From: [Phialemoniopsis] sp. UDSM-2020 | Taxonomy: Eukaryota > Ascomycota > Sordariomycetes > Thyridiales > Thyridiaceae | Length of the DNA stretch: 64,000 nucleotides | Reading direction: 5' to 3' | Assembly (NCBI GenBank): GCA_018873225.1 | Contig: JAEILZ010000003.1 | Coordinates: 3,968,001-4,032,000 of the forward strand | Position numbers and translations under genes: made by a program | Notes under the pieces: generated by a model | Told to the model about the DNA's origin: nothing | Databases searched by the model: none | What the model saw: only the letters and a program-made list of their open reading frames with translations | Part shown: positions 54,091 to 64,000 of the stretch, piece by piece | Numbering within the stretch: the first letter of the stretch is position 1 | Layout: every line of letters starts with the position of its first letter

Positions 54091-57000
54091 TTACATCTTC
54101 ATCCGCTCCTGGATGAGTTTATACTCCTTTCTCTTCTTTGAGCTATGTGTGATTGCCTCCTTGGCCTGCCCGATGAGTCTCGCCAATCTCGGAAAGATGT
54201 AATGCTCTGCCACCCATGCGATTATGAGAAACATGAAGCCGAGGCCAATGATAGTTCCCTTGAAACTCCAGCTGATCTTGGTCAGCTGCATCAGCTTCTT
54301 GAGCCAGTGTCCTGGGCCGAGGATCATGAACAGCGTTATCAATAGCGCGATGGCAGTCGTTGCGACAAAGGGCACTATATGATCATGAATTATTAGAATC
54401 TAAACCCAGGAGAAGCAGCAGAATAACATGGACGCCAAAGATACTCACAGTTCTTCCAGACCCCTTGTCGGAACGGCGGGCCGGCATTTAGGACAACTCC
54501 AGCAAAGATGTACTCAAAGCAGGACGTCAAGAATAATGCAGTGTTGTCCGAGTTCTTGATATTGACCTTCTCGTGCTCGACGATAGGCGGGATGTACCAA
54601 GGCTGTCTTCGGACGAGAATGAAGGCAACCGTCTGTATCGCAATGCAGATACACATCTGGCCAAGCAAGGGAGTCAAGACCTTGCGAGAAACTAGATTTG
54701 CAGTCGGCCGCTTGCGGCACAGCTCTGGAAACGGACCTGACCAGCTCATGAACACTGCAATGGGAAGGATCAAGGCCAAATCGATGAAGAGGAATTGAAA
54801 ATCCCCTAGGTTCGAAGCCGATGCGTATAAGAAGCTGACGGAGGTGAACTGGATGGCGGAATATAGACTCATGTACTTGAAGCAGCTGAAGCTGGTCACA
54901 AGAGCAGCGCGTCCCTCCCTGATAACCTGTGGCACGCAGCGAATGTCGAAAACGCGCGAAGTAAAGGGAGCCGCTACTGAAGCCTCTGCCTCGGATAGGG
55001 AGATTCCCACGTCTGCGGCTTTGAGCGCACCACAGTCGTTGGCTCCATCACCACAGAAGCCACAGCAATAGTCAATGCTCTGAAGCTTCTCAACAAGCTC
55101 GTGCTTCTCGTCCGGTGACATGCGGGCAAAGACCTTGCCGCAAATCAGCATGCGCTGCAGCACCTCTGGCTTTGCAAAGTCGACGACCCATCGGAAAACA
55201 TCGCCGCTGACTGCAACAGAGTAGTTTCTCAGGTTTGAGATGTCATATGGAAGCGACGCATCGCCGTCCACCGGGGGTGGCAGTGGCAGAAGGGTGTTCT
55301 CGTCGAGTTGATAGATGCTGTTGTCGATACTCTCCCACTGCAACCGGGAATTGGGATCCCTCGTGCTTCCTTCGACAAAACGAGGGACAAAGCAATGCGC
55401 TGTTTTGTCGATCATGTGGCATTCCCGAGCAACACTGATGGCTGTCAGGATATTGTCACCGGTGACCATCACACAGCCAATGTTAGATTTCAAAAGCTCG
55501 TCAATGACGGCCGTGGTAGTTGGCTTCAGTTTGTTTTCAAAGATGATGAAACCGACAAAGTCCAAACCAGACTCGGCTTCATGTCGCTTCATCTTCTGCG
55601 CCTTGACCCAACTCAGCTTCTTGACGTGCTTGGTGGCGCAACCAATGACTCGATAACCCTTGTGAGTGTAGTATGACAGTAGCTCTTCATAGTCGGAAGG
55701 AAAGCTCTCGGGCCTGCAGATGTCGCGCATGCACTCAGGGGCACCCTTGACATAGACATCTCCGCTCTGTTCTCCAAACACTCGAACGATGACGCTTGCT
55801 CGGCGGAGCTGCGACACGAACTCAAAGGACTTGACGACACCGAGTTCAAATGGCTGATCCGAGGAGTTCTGTGCTCTATTATCCAAGTCATAGACCATGT
55901 CTTGGGGAGGTCTGGCGATGGATGGAGAGAGGCCTCCTTGGTCTTCGTCGTTCTGGTTCCCGGCGCTCTGCTTGCCTTCCTCAAAAGACCACCCTGTGAA
56001 CTCAAACATCTTGAGATCGAGGGGGTCACCGACAAGTGAATCGTCAACGGATCGCAGAGAGTGACAAGTTGCCATGGTGTACAAAGCAGCCCGCTGGGCG
56101 GTCTCCAGAGACTGGCCACCAGCATGAGGATCTCGGGCGGGGACCATTGCTGATGGATCAGTCAAGACATCGCTGAACTTGTTTGTCGCCTTGGAGACCA
56201 CTCTCACGCCCAGAATGTCCAGCCCTTCCTCGGTGAGAGTGCCAGTCTTGTCGAAACACATAATATCTAGCTTGCCACCAACATTGACTCGCTGAGGGCT
56301 GATGCAAAAGATCTGCTTCGACCGCAGACGATTGAGTGCAAAGTTGATGCCAATTGTGAGGGTAGCCGGAAGCGCCGGGGGCACGACAATTGTAATCAAA
56401 TCGAGAGCTCGAACAATGATCAGATGCCAAGCAAGCTTGAGCCGAATGAAGTTGACAAAGGACGCAACAAAACCCAGCAGGGCGACACAGGCCATGATTG
56501 AGATGTAACGGAAAGAGTCTCGGTAGAACTTGAAGCCCGATGGCTTCGGGAACAACATTGAGCGCACGAGTGCCCCTTTGGTGGTATTAAAACCGGTCCT
56601 GACCACCATGGCAAGAGCCACAGCCTCCTCGTCGCGGTCCTCCTGGGGTCGGCGAGCACGAATGATTTTTGTACCGCAGAATAGAAAGTGCCTCGCCGTG
56701 TCTGGTGAAATGGAAGCTGCGGCGAGATCGAGATGTCGTAGAGTTTCGTCAGTGGCCGGCACCTTGGACACTGGGACCGACTCGCCCGTGAGCATACTCT
56801 CGTTGACGATGCAGTCACCACTCAGGAGCAGGCTATCGCTCGGGAATTGCGCGAGACTCGGGTCACTTATCTCGTAGACATCACCAGGAACGAGATCACC
56901 GGATGCAATGTAGCGCCAGAAGCCGTTTCGAAGCACCCGCACGTCACACTCGAATCGCGAGATTTCCCGGAGTCGCTTCATGGTTGATCTGGTCTCGATA

Positions 57001-58221
57001 AGCGTCGCGACTATGCTCCCCACCGACATGAGGAAGATGGCAACAGCGTAGTAGTAGTATTCATCCATGGACCAGAGGATCAGACTGGCTATCTGGAAGA
57101 CGTAGAATGGGTGAAAGACCTCATCGACGAGGAGGCGGAAGACGGACTTGTCTTCAATGTCGATAAGATTGGGGCCAAAGACCAGATCCCGATGACTCTT
57201 CTCTTCGCTGTCCATACCAGCACGGAGATCCCGTACATCGACCCAGGCGGGGTCTTTCCAACCGTTGCAGAGCAAAAACTTGTCTCGGAGAGGATGGAAG
57301 TAGAAGCGAACGTAGCGATAGCTGAGAGTGCGCAGCTCGTTGAGGATGGGGTCCTGATCTTCGTCGGGGATGTACCTAGCCTCCTTCCCCGGTGGCCCGA
57401 AGACAGAGGAGAGCGGTCGACCGTACGGCTTGGCGTTGACATCGAGGATGGTCATCTCGCCCCATTGGTTCTCAACGACGGCCCAGGTGCTCTCTCCGAG
57501 GGCACACGGCCGCCCCACGATCTTGATTTGCCAACGAGGCAGCCACCGGAATAGAAGCCATCCTAAACCTAGAGTTGCCAGGCAGATGATTGTATATGCA
57601 GCTAGGCCCAGTCGACTGGTACGAAACCCAGCAATGACGATGTAGAGATCTTCATTGACCATATAGATCTTTTGGCTAAAGCGCCCTGCTCCGTAACCAC
57701 TGGCCTCGGTCATGGTGCTATCCCTTCGGAGTAGTCTACTATGCACGGAGCCTCGAGATTGAGTGGAAGACCGTCTATGCAGGACATAGTCGTTATCTGG
57801 AGCTGCACGTTGCTGATCTGCCGAGTCTTCCTCATCGTCGAAATCTTCTCCGAACGGTATCTCGTCGAGATCCTCGAGATTGGCTCTATCAACGTCGAGG
57901 AAAGGTCCCGGTTCTTCCTCATCCTGGTAGTAGGTGAAGCTGGCAGTCGAGTCTGCGCGGGCGCGACGATGAGAGAAGGCCGACACGCTGGTGGGCAGAC
58001 TCTCGGCCATTGGACCGGAGTACAGCTATAGAAGGACAGACATCTTGGTCAGCGACCTTTCAGAGTGGCGGGCCGAGGGGAAGACGAACCTCATCATGCG
58101 CCATTTCGACATCCTCAAACACACTGGACCGGCTTTGATTCGAATCCAGGCGGTATAGAGTCGCATGCCCATTGGCCCCCCGGGGCGACTGCCCGACAAA
58201 GGCATCACCGTCGTCCTCCAT
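54091..58221 (-). CDS. YPK9: P5B-type ATPase, vacuolar/endolysosomal polyamine or cation transporter
   Basis: Orthologue of yeast Ypk9 and human ATP13A2, a P-type ATPase of vacuolar/lysosomal membranes linked to polyamine export and heavy-metal tolerance. Exons 58090-58221, 54449-58025 and 54091-54374 give 1330 residues. P5 hallmarks: PPALP in TM4 (about 592; the P5B signature, versus PPELP in P5A), phosphorylation site CFDKTGTLTEEG (about 633), TGES in the actuator domain, VMVTGDNILTA, and the hinge GFCGDGANDCGALK (about 1037). The N-terminal 150 residues are acidic and Ser-rich. The P5B N-terminal domain follows. The 44-codon first exon (MEDDGDAFVGQSPRG...) joins in phase, and the last exon adds the final membrane spans (FVATTAIALLITLFMILGP) and a basic tail. 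Confidence 0.96.
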
Positions 58222-60200
58222 ATCTGCTTTCGCTAGCAAGGTCGAGGTCGAGCACTCTGCGCATTTGCTGGCCGCATAAGATCGAACACAATTGAAGATA
58301 TTCGAAGGGATTGATGGTCTTATCTGCCCTTTTTCGACCTCGAGATAGTGTGTGGTTGGTCGAGCTGGGTGCAGAAGCTTGACAATCTGGGGCTGTCAGA
58401 CTGTATTGTGGTTGGACGAGGACCTGCAGTCAAGCTTCTATGTGAGGTTCCTTCACGCCGGGCTTCTTTTTTAGAATGACGTCCATCGGCTGTTGGTGCT
58501 TGGAATTAAGCGGGGACCACTGCCTTTAGCGGCCAAGCGCGGCTTGTGGAGCCCCCAGCTCACCAAATTGATGGGCATTTCTAGGCAATGAGATTCACCG
58601 AGATGGTGGAATTACGATATCTGACAACTAAGAGGACGAGGATATGGCAACATGTAGTCCATTGATCCAGACGTGAGCAGGCATATGGACAAAACCCATG
58701 AGTCCGTTCGTGCAAGCTAGGCAGTTTTTGAAACTGTATTAGCATTGGTGTTTTGCATACGGCGCTGTATCTACCTCCATAAATCTTGACTGGTCACTCC
58801 CACGCAGTATCATGTTTACAAGCAAATAGAGGGGGTTGTCCCACTGGCCAAGCTTGAACAGATCATTTTGTTGTCAGTGCAATTCATTCGTCTTAGCAAT
58901 CCGGTTCGAGAGGTGGTTTGAAATCCGACAACCTTCTAAACATCCACTTATTAGGTATAGTAGCATCATTGATACCAAGCATGTGGATAAGGTGCGTATG
59001 TTGATGCACCTGCCGAAGCAGGCAGGTATCCGAGAAGCGAGGTACTTGGAAGTGCATCCGCTGGCTTGCACAACGAATACCTAGGTAGGTGAGTACTTTC
59101 ATTGCTTGCGTTCTGACATATTTAGACTTGTGCTTGACGATCCATCGAGTTCAAGGTATTTTCGATCGGACTCCGTTTACAAGACGGCATTCAAACTTGC
59201 ACCGTTTTGTCATCAACACTAGCGTGCAGCCGTGCGAGGATAAGTGGCGACAGCGACGAACGCGTAAACCACCGGTGTACAACCGAAGGGGTTTGGATGT
59301 AGGTAACGCGAGTCAAGTTGCCTCGCATCAGTGTGCCGGCGAGGCTTTGTTCCTTGACGTGAAGTCTGCTAAAAATGCCAAAACGGTCACATTTCTTTTT
59401 CTGGTTGCGGGTCCGTAATGTGTGCTCCCCCTTGGACCGGCCCTGTACAGATGAATCTTCATGTACCTCTATTGTAGTCCTCAACGACTTGATAAGGCCG
59501 CGGAGGCACGCCTATGTGTTAATTTATAGGGGGACGCTCCTCGAGGATTTGATGGGCGACAAGGTGCATACCCGTGATACCAAGTTGGGGGGATGCCCAG
59601 GTCCTCACAGCGAGTCACAAATGTGCACATGGGAGATAATGACACAGCTACCCGAGAGCCTGCAGGTGCTTCTCACAGGGGGCCACGGCCAACGTGGAGC
59701 CCTGGAACAGGCGGAGATGCGGTGGTGATGGCTTGACTGAGGTCTGCGATTGGCGGCGTGGGACCCGGGAGGCTAGAACCATTCCAGGCTGGACCCAAAA
59801 AGGGCGAGACTTTGATGAGTGAGAGCGCGCCGCAAGACAAGAGAGAGAGGAGAGGAGAGCAAGATGGATGGATGGATGGATGGATGGAACCCGGGAAAGT
59901 CTACTTTGTATGTGCGTGTGCGGGGGCAGCTACCGACCAATCCAACCGTGTGCCGCCCAACAAGTCGCATTTTTTTCAACCAAGCAAAAATTTACTATCA
60001 TTTCAACCCCGCCACTCTGACCTAGAACTCCTCCGACCACAACCACCACCAAACTTCCATCTCCCTCTCTGACCAAAACGCAACAGAGATTGCCTTTCCG
60101 CCTTCTCACGCGTCGTCCTTTCTCTTTCCCTTCCACCATCAAAAACCTCCCCTTTTGATCCAGCACCTCACCTCTTGATACCCCCATCACATCTTCCGCC
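58222..60200. promoter_or_regulatory. Divergent region YPK9/NAP1
   Basis: A 2-kb interval with both promoters. It contains a GATG tandem repeat and A/G-rich sequence near 59835-59860, upstream of a CT-rich NAP1 leader at about 60000-60170. Open frames lack coding bias. Confidence 0.45.
59863..59888. repeat. GATG tetranucleotide repeat
   Basis: Six tandem GATG units plus a partial, about 310 bp upstream of the NAP1 start, adjacent to a GA-rich tract. Confidence 0.9.
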
Positions 60201-61689
60201 ATGGCTGAACCCATCAGGAACAAGCGGCCGGATCTCCCAGTCGCCCCGTAAGTTCACCGTCATTTACTTCCCCAACGGGCTGATAAGACGACTAACCACA
60301 GCTTCCCAACGCAGGACCCCCCAAAACACCCCGGCCACCAATGCCCCGATCTCTTCTCACGCACAACAGCCTGGCTTTGACAGCATCAAGGAGGGTATGT
60401 AATTATCATCCTGTTTTTTCGTTTGTCTTTTCTTTTTTTGTCGTGTCGCCCGAGTCTAATTCATCATGTTTGTTCAGAGGACCTGGACCGTGCGGCCGCT
60501 GCCTCCATCTTCGCCCAGAACCCCAAGCTTGTCCAGATGATCCAGGGCCGTCTGGGCACCCTAGTTGGCCGGTCATCCGGTTACATCGAGTCCCTCCCTA
60601 CCCAGGTCAAGCGTCGCGTTGCTGGTCTGAAGGGCATCCAGAAGGAGCACTCCAAGCTCGAGGCCGAGTTCCAGGAGGAGGTTCTCCAGCTGGAGAAGAA
60701 GTACTTCGCCAAGTTCACCCCGCTTTACGAGAAGCGCTCTGCCATTGTCAATGGCGCCAACGAGCCGACCGAGGACGAGGTTGCCGCTGGCGAGGAGGAT
60801 GACGAGGAGGAGCCTGAGGAGAAGGAGGAGAAGCCCGCCGAGTCGGCCGAGGCTGCTGCTGTCCGTGGTATCCCTGAGTTCTGGCTGTCCGCTATGAAGA
60901 ACCAGATCTCTCTTGCTGAGATGATCACTGACCGCGATGAGGGTGCGCTCAAGCACCTAACCGATGTTCGCATGGAGTACCTCGACAAGCCCGGTTTCCG
61001 CCTGATCTTCGAGTTCTCTGAGAACGAGTTCTTCACCAACAAGACCATCTCTAAGACCTACTTCTACCAAAATGAGTCCGGCTACGGCGGTGACTTCATC
61101 TACGACCATGCCGAGGGTGACAAGATCAACTGGAAGGCCGACAAGGACCTGACTGTTCGTGTCGAGCAGAAGAAGCAACGCAACAAGAGTAGGTGCAACC
61201 CTAGATTGTCTGCCGATCACAACGAATGAACTAACCCACGCCATTCTAGACACCAAGCAGACTCGCATCGTCAAGAAGACCGTCCCTACCGAGTCCTTCT
61301 TCAACTTCTTCTCCCCGCCCAAGCCCCCTGCGGAGGACGATGAGGATGATGCCGCCTCCGACATTGAGGACCGCCTTGAGCTGGACTACCAGCTGGGTGA
61401 GGATATCAAGGAGAAGCTCATCCCCCGTGCTATCGACTGGTTCACCGGTGAGGCTCTTGCCTTCGAGGAGATCGATGAGGAGGACCTCGAGGACGACTTC
61501 GATGAGGATGACGATGAGGACGATGACTTGAGCGAGGACCACGATGAGGAGGAGGAGTCCGAAGAGGACGATGTGAGTTGATCCGCTTTGCCAGTTCGGA
61601 CTGACGAACCCGAGAGTGCCTGGCTAACACAGTCGCAGGACGATGGAACCAAGCCGAAACAGGAGGCTGCTGAGTGCAAGCAGAGCTAA
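60201..61689 (+). CDS. NAP1: Nucleosome assembly protein 1
   Basis: Histone H2A-H2B chaperone that works in nucleosome assembly and shuttles between nucleus and cytoplasm. Five inferred exons, 60201-60247, 60315-60394, 60478-61188, 61250-61572 and 61639-61689, give 403 residues. The start [11 protein letters not shown] is in good context (CCGCCATGG). The NAP fold is clear: [19 protein letters not shown], the long dimerisation helix with [57 protein letters not shown], shown here in part, and [11 protein letters not shown], with [21 protein letters not shown]. The C-terminal tail is a long acidic Asp/Glu run, and a second acidic block lies at about 140-165. Strong C-ending codon bias suggests high expression. 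The last exon adds [16 protein letters not shown]. Confidence 0.96.
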
Positions 61690-62777
61690 ACGCGTGATTC
61701 TCGCGCGGCCTTCCTGATCCCGACCACTGTGGCTCTGAAAATGGCCCCTTATCGGGAGCCATCGACCCTGCGTCGGACAGTGAAGCGGCTCAACGCCATA
61801 ATCCTTTATGCTGCATAGTCAATTTGGGGGTCTTTGAATGGGTTTTTATCGCACAACTACAGCATGGAATTCTTATCCTCGATAGACCGTAATATCGCAA
61901 AACTCTGGTCACAAACTACGAACGGATATCTCTGTTGCGCCTAGGTAGTCCTTGCTTTGTGAGCTCGGACTGTATGTATGTTTTCGACGAGAAAGTGTGA
62001 GAGAAAGAAGGGGAAATTCAGGCAATGCCATACGTTTTTGACCTTTTCACCGTTTTCATGTTTTCCACGCTCGACATCCAAAAAAGGGGTTTACAGGCAC
62101 GCAATCTCGAACATGGTGAAGGTCGAGAACGAAGAGGCTTATTTAAGGAAAGGGTTCAAGAAGAAAAAAGGTTGAATTTGAGGGCTCTGTTGCGTTTACA
62201 AATTCAAATAGGTAGCATGTATGCACAACTGCATAATCACACAACTCCTTTTCAATGCCATCCAAGCAGATTGTTGAGCTTCTAGTTGATTACTTGTGGA
62301 TATGTCACTTGTGAACATGTAAGCACTCGTATAAGTAGTTAGAGGACTCCAAGGTCCTCAGACACAACGTGTACCCACCGACCTACGTAAATAGTCGCTG
62401 GATGGGGACTGAACCCCAGACCTGGACCGACGCACCAAAGTAGAACCTCATTGACAGAACAGGAGCAGCCGGCCTCGTCCGGCCGGGCATCGCCGCCATA
62501 CAGCGGCGTTTCGGGGTTTGTGAAGTTGAGCCTGCACCTCACTGTCACATAGTCCAAGAAATCAAGGCATGGGCGGAATAGTTGGTGGTACACACTGCCG
62601 ATTTAGGCATCCCGAAGGAGGTTGGCTTTTGGTAGCTCGCTCAGCCAGAGAAATTTTTCTCTTAATTCCAATCACCTCATCGAGCCTCATACCTAAAAAG
62701 GCGGCTGGCGGTCCCCGAAAGCCGGCAACCGGCGACTGGGCTGACCTTTTGGTGGGATTTGGTCCCTGAAAATTGAA

Positions 62778-62784
62778 TGACTCA
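62778..62784 (+). promoter_or_regulatory. TGACTCA, distal Gcn4/CPC1-type site of SER3
   Basis: A perfect 7-mer about 440 bp upstream of the SER3 start codon. It is supportive mainly together with the proximal site. Confidence 0.4.
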
Positions 62785-63075
62785 AACCCCCACCAAATGC
62801 CACCGATCTAAGGAGAGACGGGTCGAGAACCGGAAGAAACTCTCCCACCAGCAATACCCGAAGTACTATCGAATCAGAATGGAAAATCCAGGTCAGATTG
62901 ATAGTCCCAAAGTTCACGCATTCTCTTACTTTGTGACAGAGCCCTTAGAGGAGCTCCTGGACCACACACCACACATACGCGAATTGCCCCACTACCGTAA
63001 CAACTTTCTTGTAAGCGTTACTTTTTTTCACGTAGACTTTCGATGTATCATACAATTTAACATCGCAAACTTGCT

Positions 63076-63082
63076 TGACTCA
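63076..63082 (+). promoter_or_regulatory. TGACTCAT, proximal Gcn4/CPC1-type site of SER3
   Basis: A full TGACTCAT (the strongest Gcn4-type match, continuing to 63083) lies 144 bp before the SER3 start and just upstream of a TATATAA box. Position and gene function fit cross-pathway control of serine synthesis. Confidence 0.55.
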
Positions 63083-63226
63083 TCATACCAAACCTCGTGA
63101 AGATTATATAACAAATCCATTGGGATATAACAGGCCTTCTTCTGAAATTTTCAGAGTTTATTACAGGTCTTCCCTAGTCTCATTCACATCATAGACATCT
63201 CATAGAGGGGCAAGGAAACAGACAGC

Positions 63227-64000
63227 ATGGCTCAAGCACAAGATATCAAGATCCCTTCAAGGGCAGCCCACCCCAGCCTGAGCGTCTCCGCCTCGCCCAC
63301 GGCTACCTTCCACTCGCCGCCGTCCAGCTTCGGTCTCGGCCCAGATGGCATGTCCTCGAGGCTACACACCAAGCCCCTCAAGCCTTTCAACACCACCGAC
63401 ATCAAGATCCTGCTGCTCGAGAATGTCAACAAGAGCGGCCAGGACATCCTCAAGGGCCAGGGCTACCAGGTTGAGTTCCTGAAGACCTCGCTGCCCGAGG
63501 ACCAGCTGATCGAGAAGATTCGTGACGTCCACGTCATTGGCATCCGCTCCAAGACCAAGCTGACGGAGAAGGTTCTGCGCGAGGCTAAGAACCTCCTGGT
63601 CATCGGTTGCTTCTGCATTGGCACCAACCAGGTTGACCTCGAGTATGCTGCCAAGCACGGCATTGCTGTCTTCAACTCGCCCTTTGCCAACTCTCGCAGT
63701 GTGGCCGAGCTGGTCATCGCCGAGATCATCGTCCTGGCCAGGCAGCTTGGAGACCGCTCCAACGAGATGCACCGCGGCACCTGGAACAAGGTCAGCAGCA
63801 AGTGCTGGGAGATCCGCGGCAAGACCCTCGGCATTGTTGGCTACGGCCACATTGGCTCCCAGCTGTCGGTCCTCGCCGAGGCGATGGGCATGTCCGTCAT
63901 CTACTACGACATCGTCACCTTGATGGCCATGGGCAAGGCGCAGCAGGTGGCGAGCCTCGAGGAGCTCCTGGGCGAGTCAGACTTCGTGACCCTGCACGTA
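63227..64000 (+). CDS. SER3: D-3-phosphoglycerate dehydrogenase (5' part, cut by window edge)
   Basis: First enzyme of serine synthesis from glycolysis (3-phosphoglycerate to 3-phosphohydroxypyruvate, NAD-dependent), cytosolic. The frame is open from ATG at 63227 to the window end, 258 codons. A Ser/Pro-rich leader of about 55 residues precedes the catalytic core: TDIKILLLENVNKSGQDIL, IGIRSKTKLTEKVL, IGCFCIGTNQVDLEYAAKHGI, FNSPFANSRSVAELVIAEI, shown here in part. The NAD-binding motif GKTLGIVGYGHIGSQ follows at about 200-214, then the variable loop LMAMGKAQQVASLEEL. The regulatory ACT domain is expected beyond the edge. The long N-terminal leader is typical of fungal Ser3/Ser33, which cannot be told apart here. 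Confidence 0.96.
   Translation, partial: MAQAQDIKIPSRAAHPSLSVSASPTATFHSPPSSFGLGPDGMSSRLHTKPLKPFNTTDIKILLLENVNKSGQDILKGQGYQVEFLKTSLPEDQLIEKIRDVHVIGIRSKTKLTEKVLREAKNLLVIGCFCIGTNQVDLEYAAKHGIAVFNSPFANSRSVAELVIAEIIVLARQLGDRSNEMHRGTWNKVSSKCWEIRGKTLGIVGYGHIGSQLSVLAEAMGMSVIYYDIVTLMAMGKAQQVASLEELLGESDFVTLHV

Larger units (their letters stand above)
61690..63226. other. Intergenic region NAP1 to SER3, with SER3 promoter
   Basis: A 1.5-kb interval. The right part has two TGACTCA sites and a TATATAA at 63105-63111. A 107-codon frame at 62777-63100 has no bias or domain. A tRNA T-arm-like segment near 62400 on the minus strand lacks a matching acceptor stem. Confidence 0.45.

Noticed and set aside
58125..58160. 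B-box-like GATTCGAATCC
   Set aside because: It lies within the YPK9 first exon, and no cloverleaf can be drawn around it.
62385..62470. tRNA-like T-arm (GGGGTTCAGTCCCC) on the minus strand
   Set aside because: No matching 5' acceptor strand, D-arm or anticodon stem could be found upstream.

Overview
The window is nuclear DNA of a filamentous ascomycete (Pezizomycotina, most likely a Sordariomycete or close relative). Genes carry short 48-100 bp introns with GTRNGT donors, CTAAC/CTGAC-like branch sites and YAG acceptors. Codons end mostly in C or G. The gene set is a fungal housekeeping set (aspartokinase, NuA4 Epl1, Snf1 beta subunit, Bur1, Ypk9), and the one tRNA gene has an intron. No plasmid, phage, CRISPR array or intact transposon was seen. 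The species cannot be fixed from the sequence alone.

Layout. 1-23 kb is gene-dense: the 3' end of an unknown gene, a mitochondrial ABC exporter (MDL1 type), aspartokinase HOM3, KIN17, SPT4, a Pop8-like RNase P/MRP subunit, phosphatase PPT1, ESS2, COQ8, RRP36, an FCP1/NIF-fold protein, eEF1B-gamma and mitoribosomal uS9m. 23-38 kb is gene-poor. It holds one clear gene (a Q/A-rich conserved fungal protein at 31-32.3 kb with a possible multi-kilobase pyrimidine-rich leader) and one small candidate gene at 37 kb. From 38 kb the window is gene-dense again: calcineurin B (CNB1), EPL1, KAE1, the Snf1 beta subunit (GAL83), an intron-containing tRNA-Leu(CAG) with a truncated inverted copy nearby, a membrane protein, BUR1, a tiny complex-I-like subunit, a CFA-type methyltransferase, P5B ATPase YPK9, NAP1 and the 5' part of SER3/SER33, which runs off the right edge.

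Functions. Several genes act in transcription and chromatin (SPT4, BUR1, EPL1, NAP1, ESS2), translation and RNA processing (eEF1B-gamma, uS9m, RRP36, POP8, KAE1), signalling (CNB1, GAL83, PPT1), mitochondria (MDL1, COQ8, uS9m) and amino-acid synthesis (HOM3, SER3). HOM3 and SER3 both have TGACTCA (Gcn4/CPC1-type) sites upstream. Many neighbours are divergent pairs sharing a 0.4-1 kb promoter (SPT4/POP8, PPT1/ESS2, RRP36/NIF, eEF1B-gamma/uS9m, CNB1/EPL1, YPK9/NAP1).

Exon structures were worked out by hand from reading frame, splice signals and expected protein sequence, so each junction is an inference. Several genes depend on very small exons (10, 11, 15, 20 and 31 nt) that simple ORF calling misses. 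I found no obvious new multi-gene system. The best leads are a possible 145-residue N-terminal extension of BUR1, a cryptic small gene at 37 kb, a 51-bp perfect inverted copy of tRNA-Leu, two TCACGTGA boxes arranged as a palindrome inside EPL1 intron 1, an FCP1-fold protein lacking the second catalytic Asp, and a 9-bp motif (TACTYCGTA) confined to the gene-poor zone.
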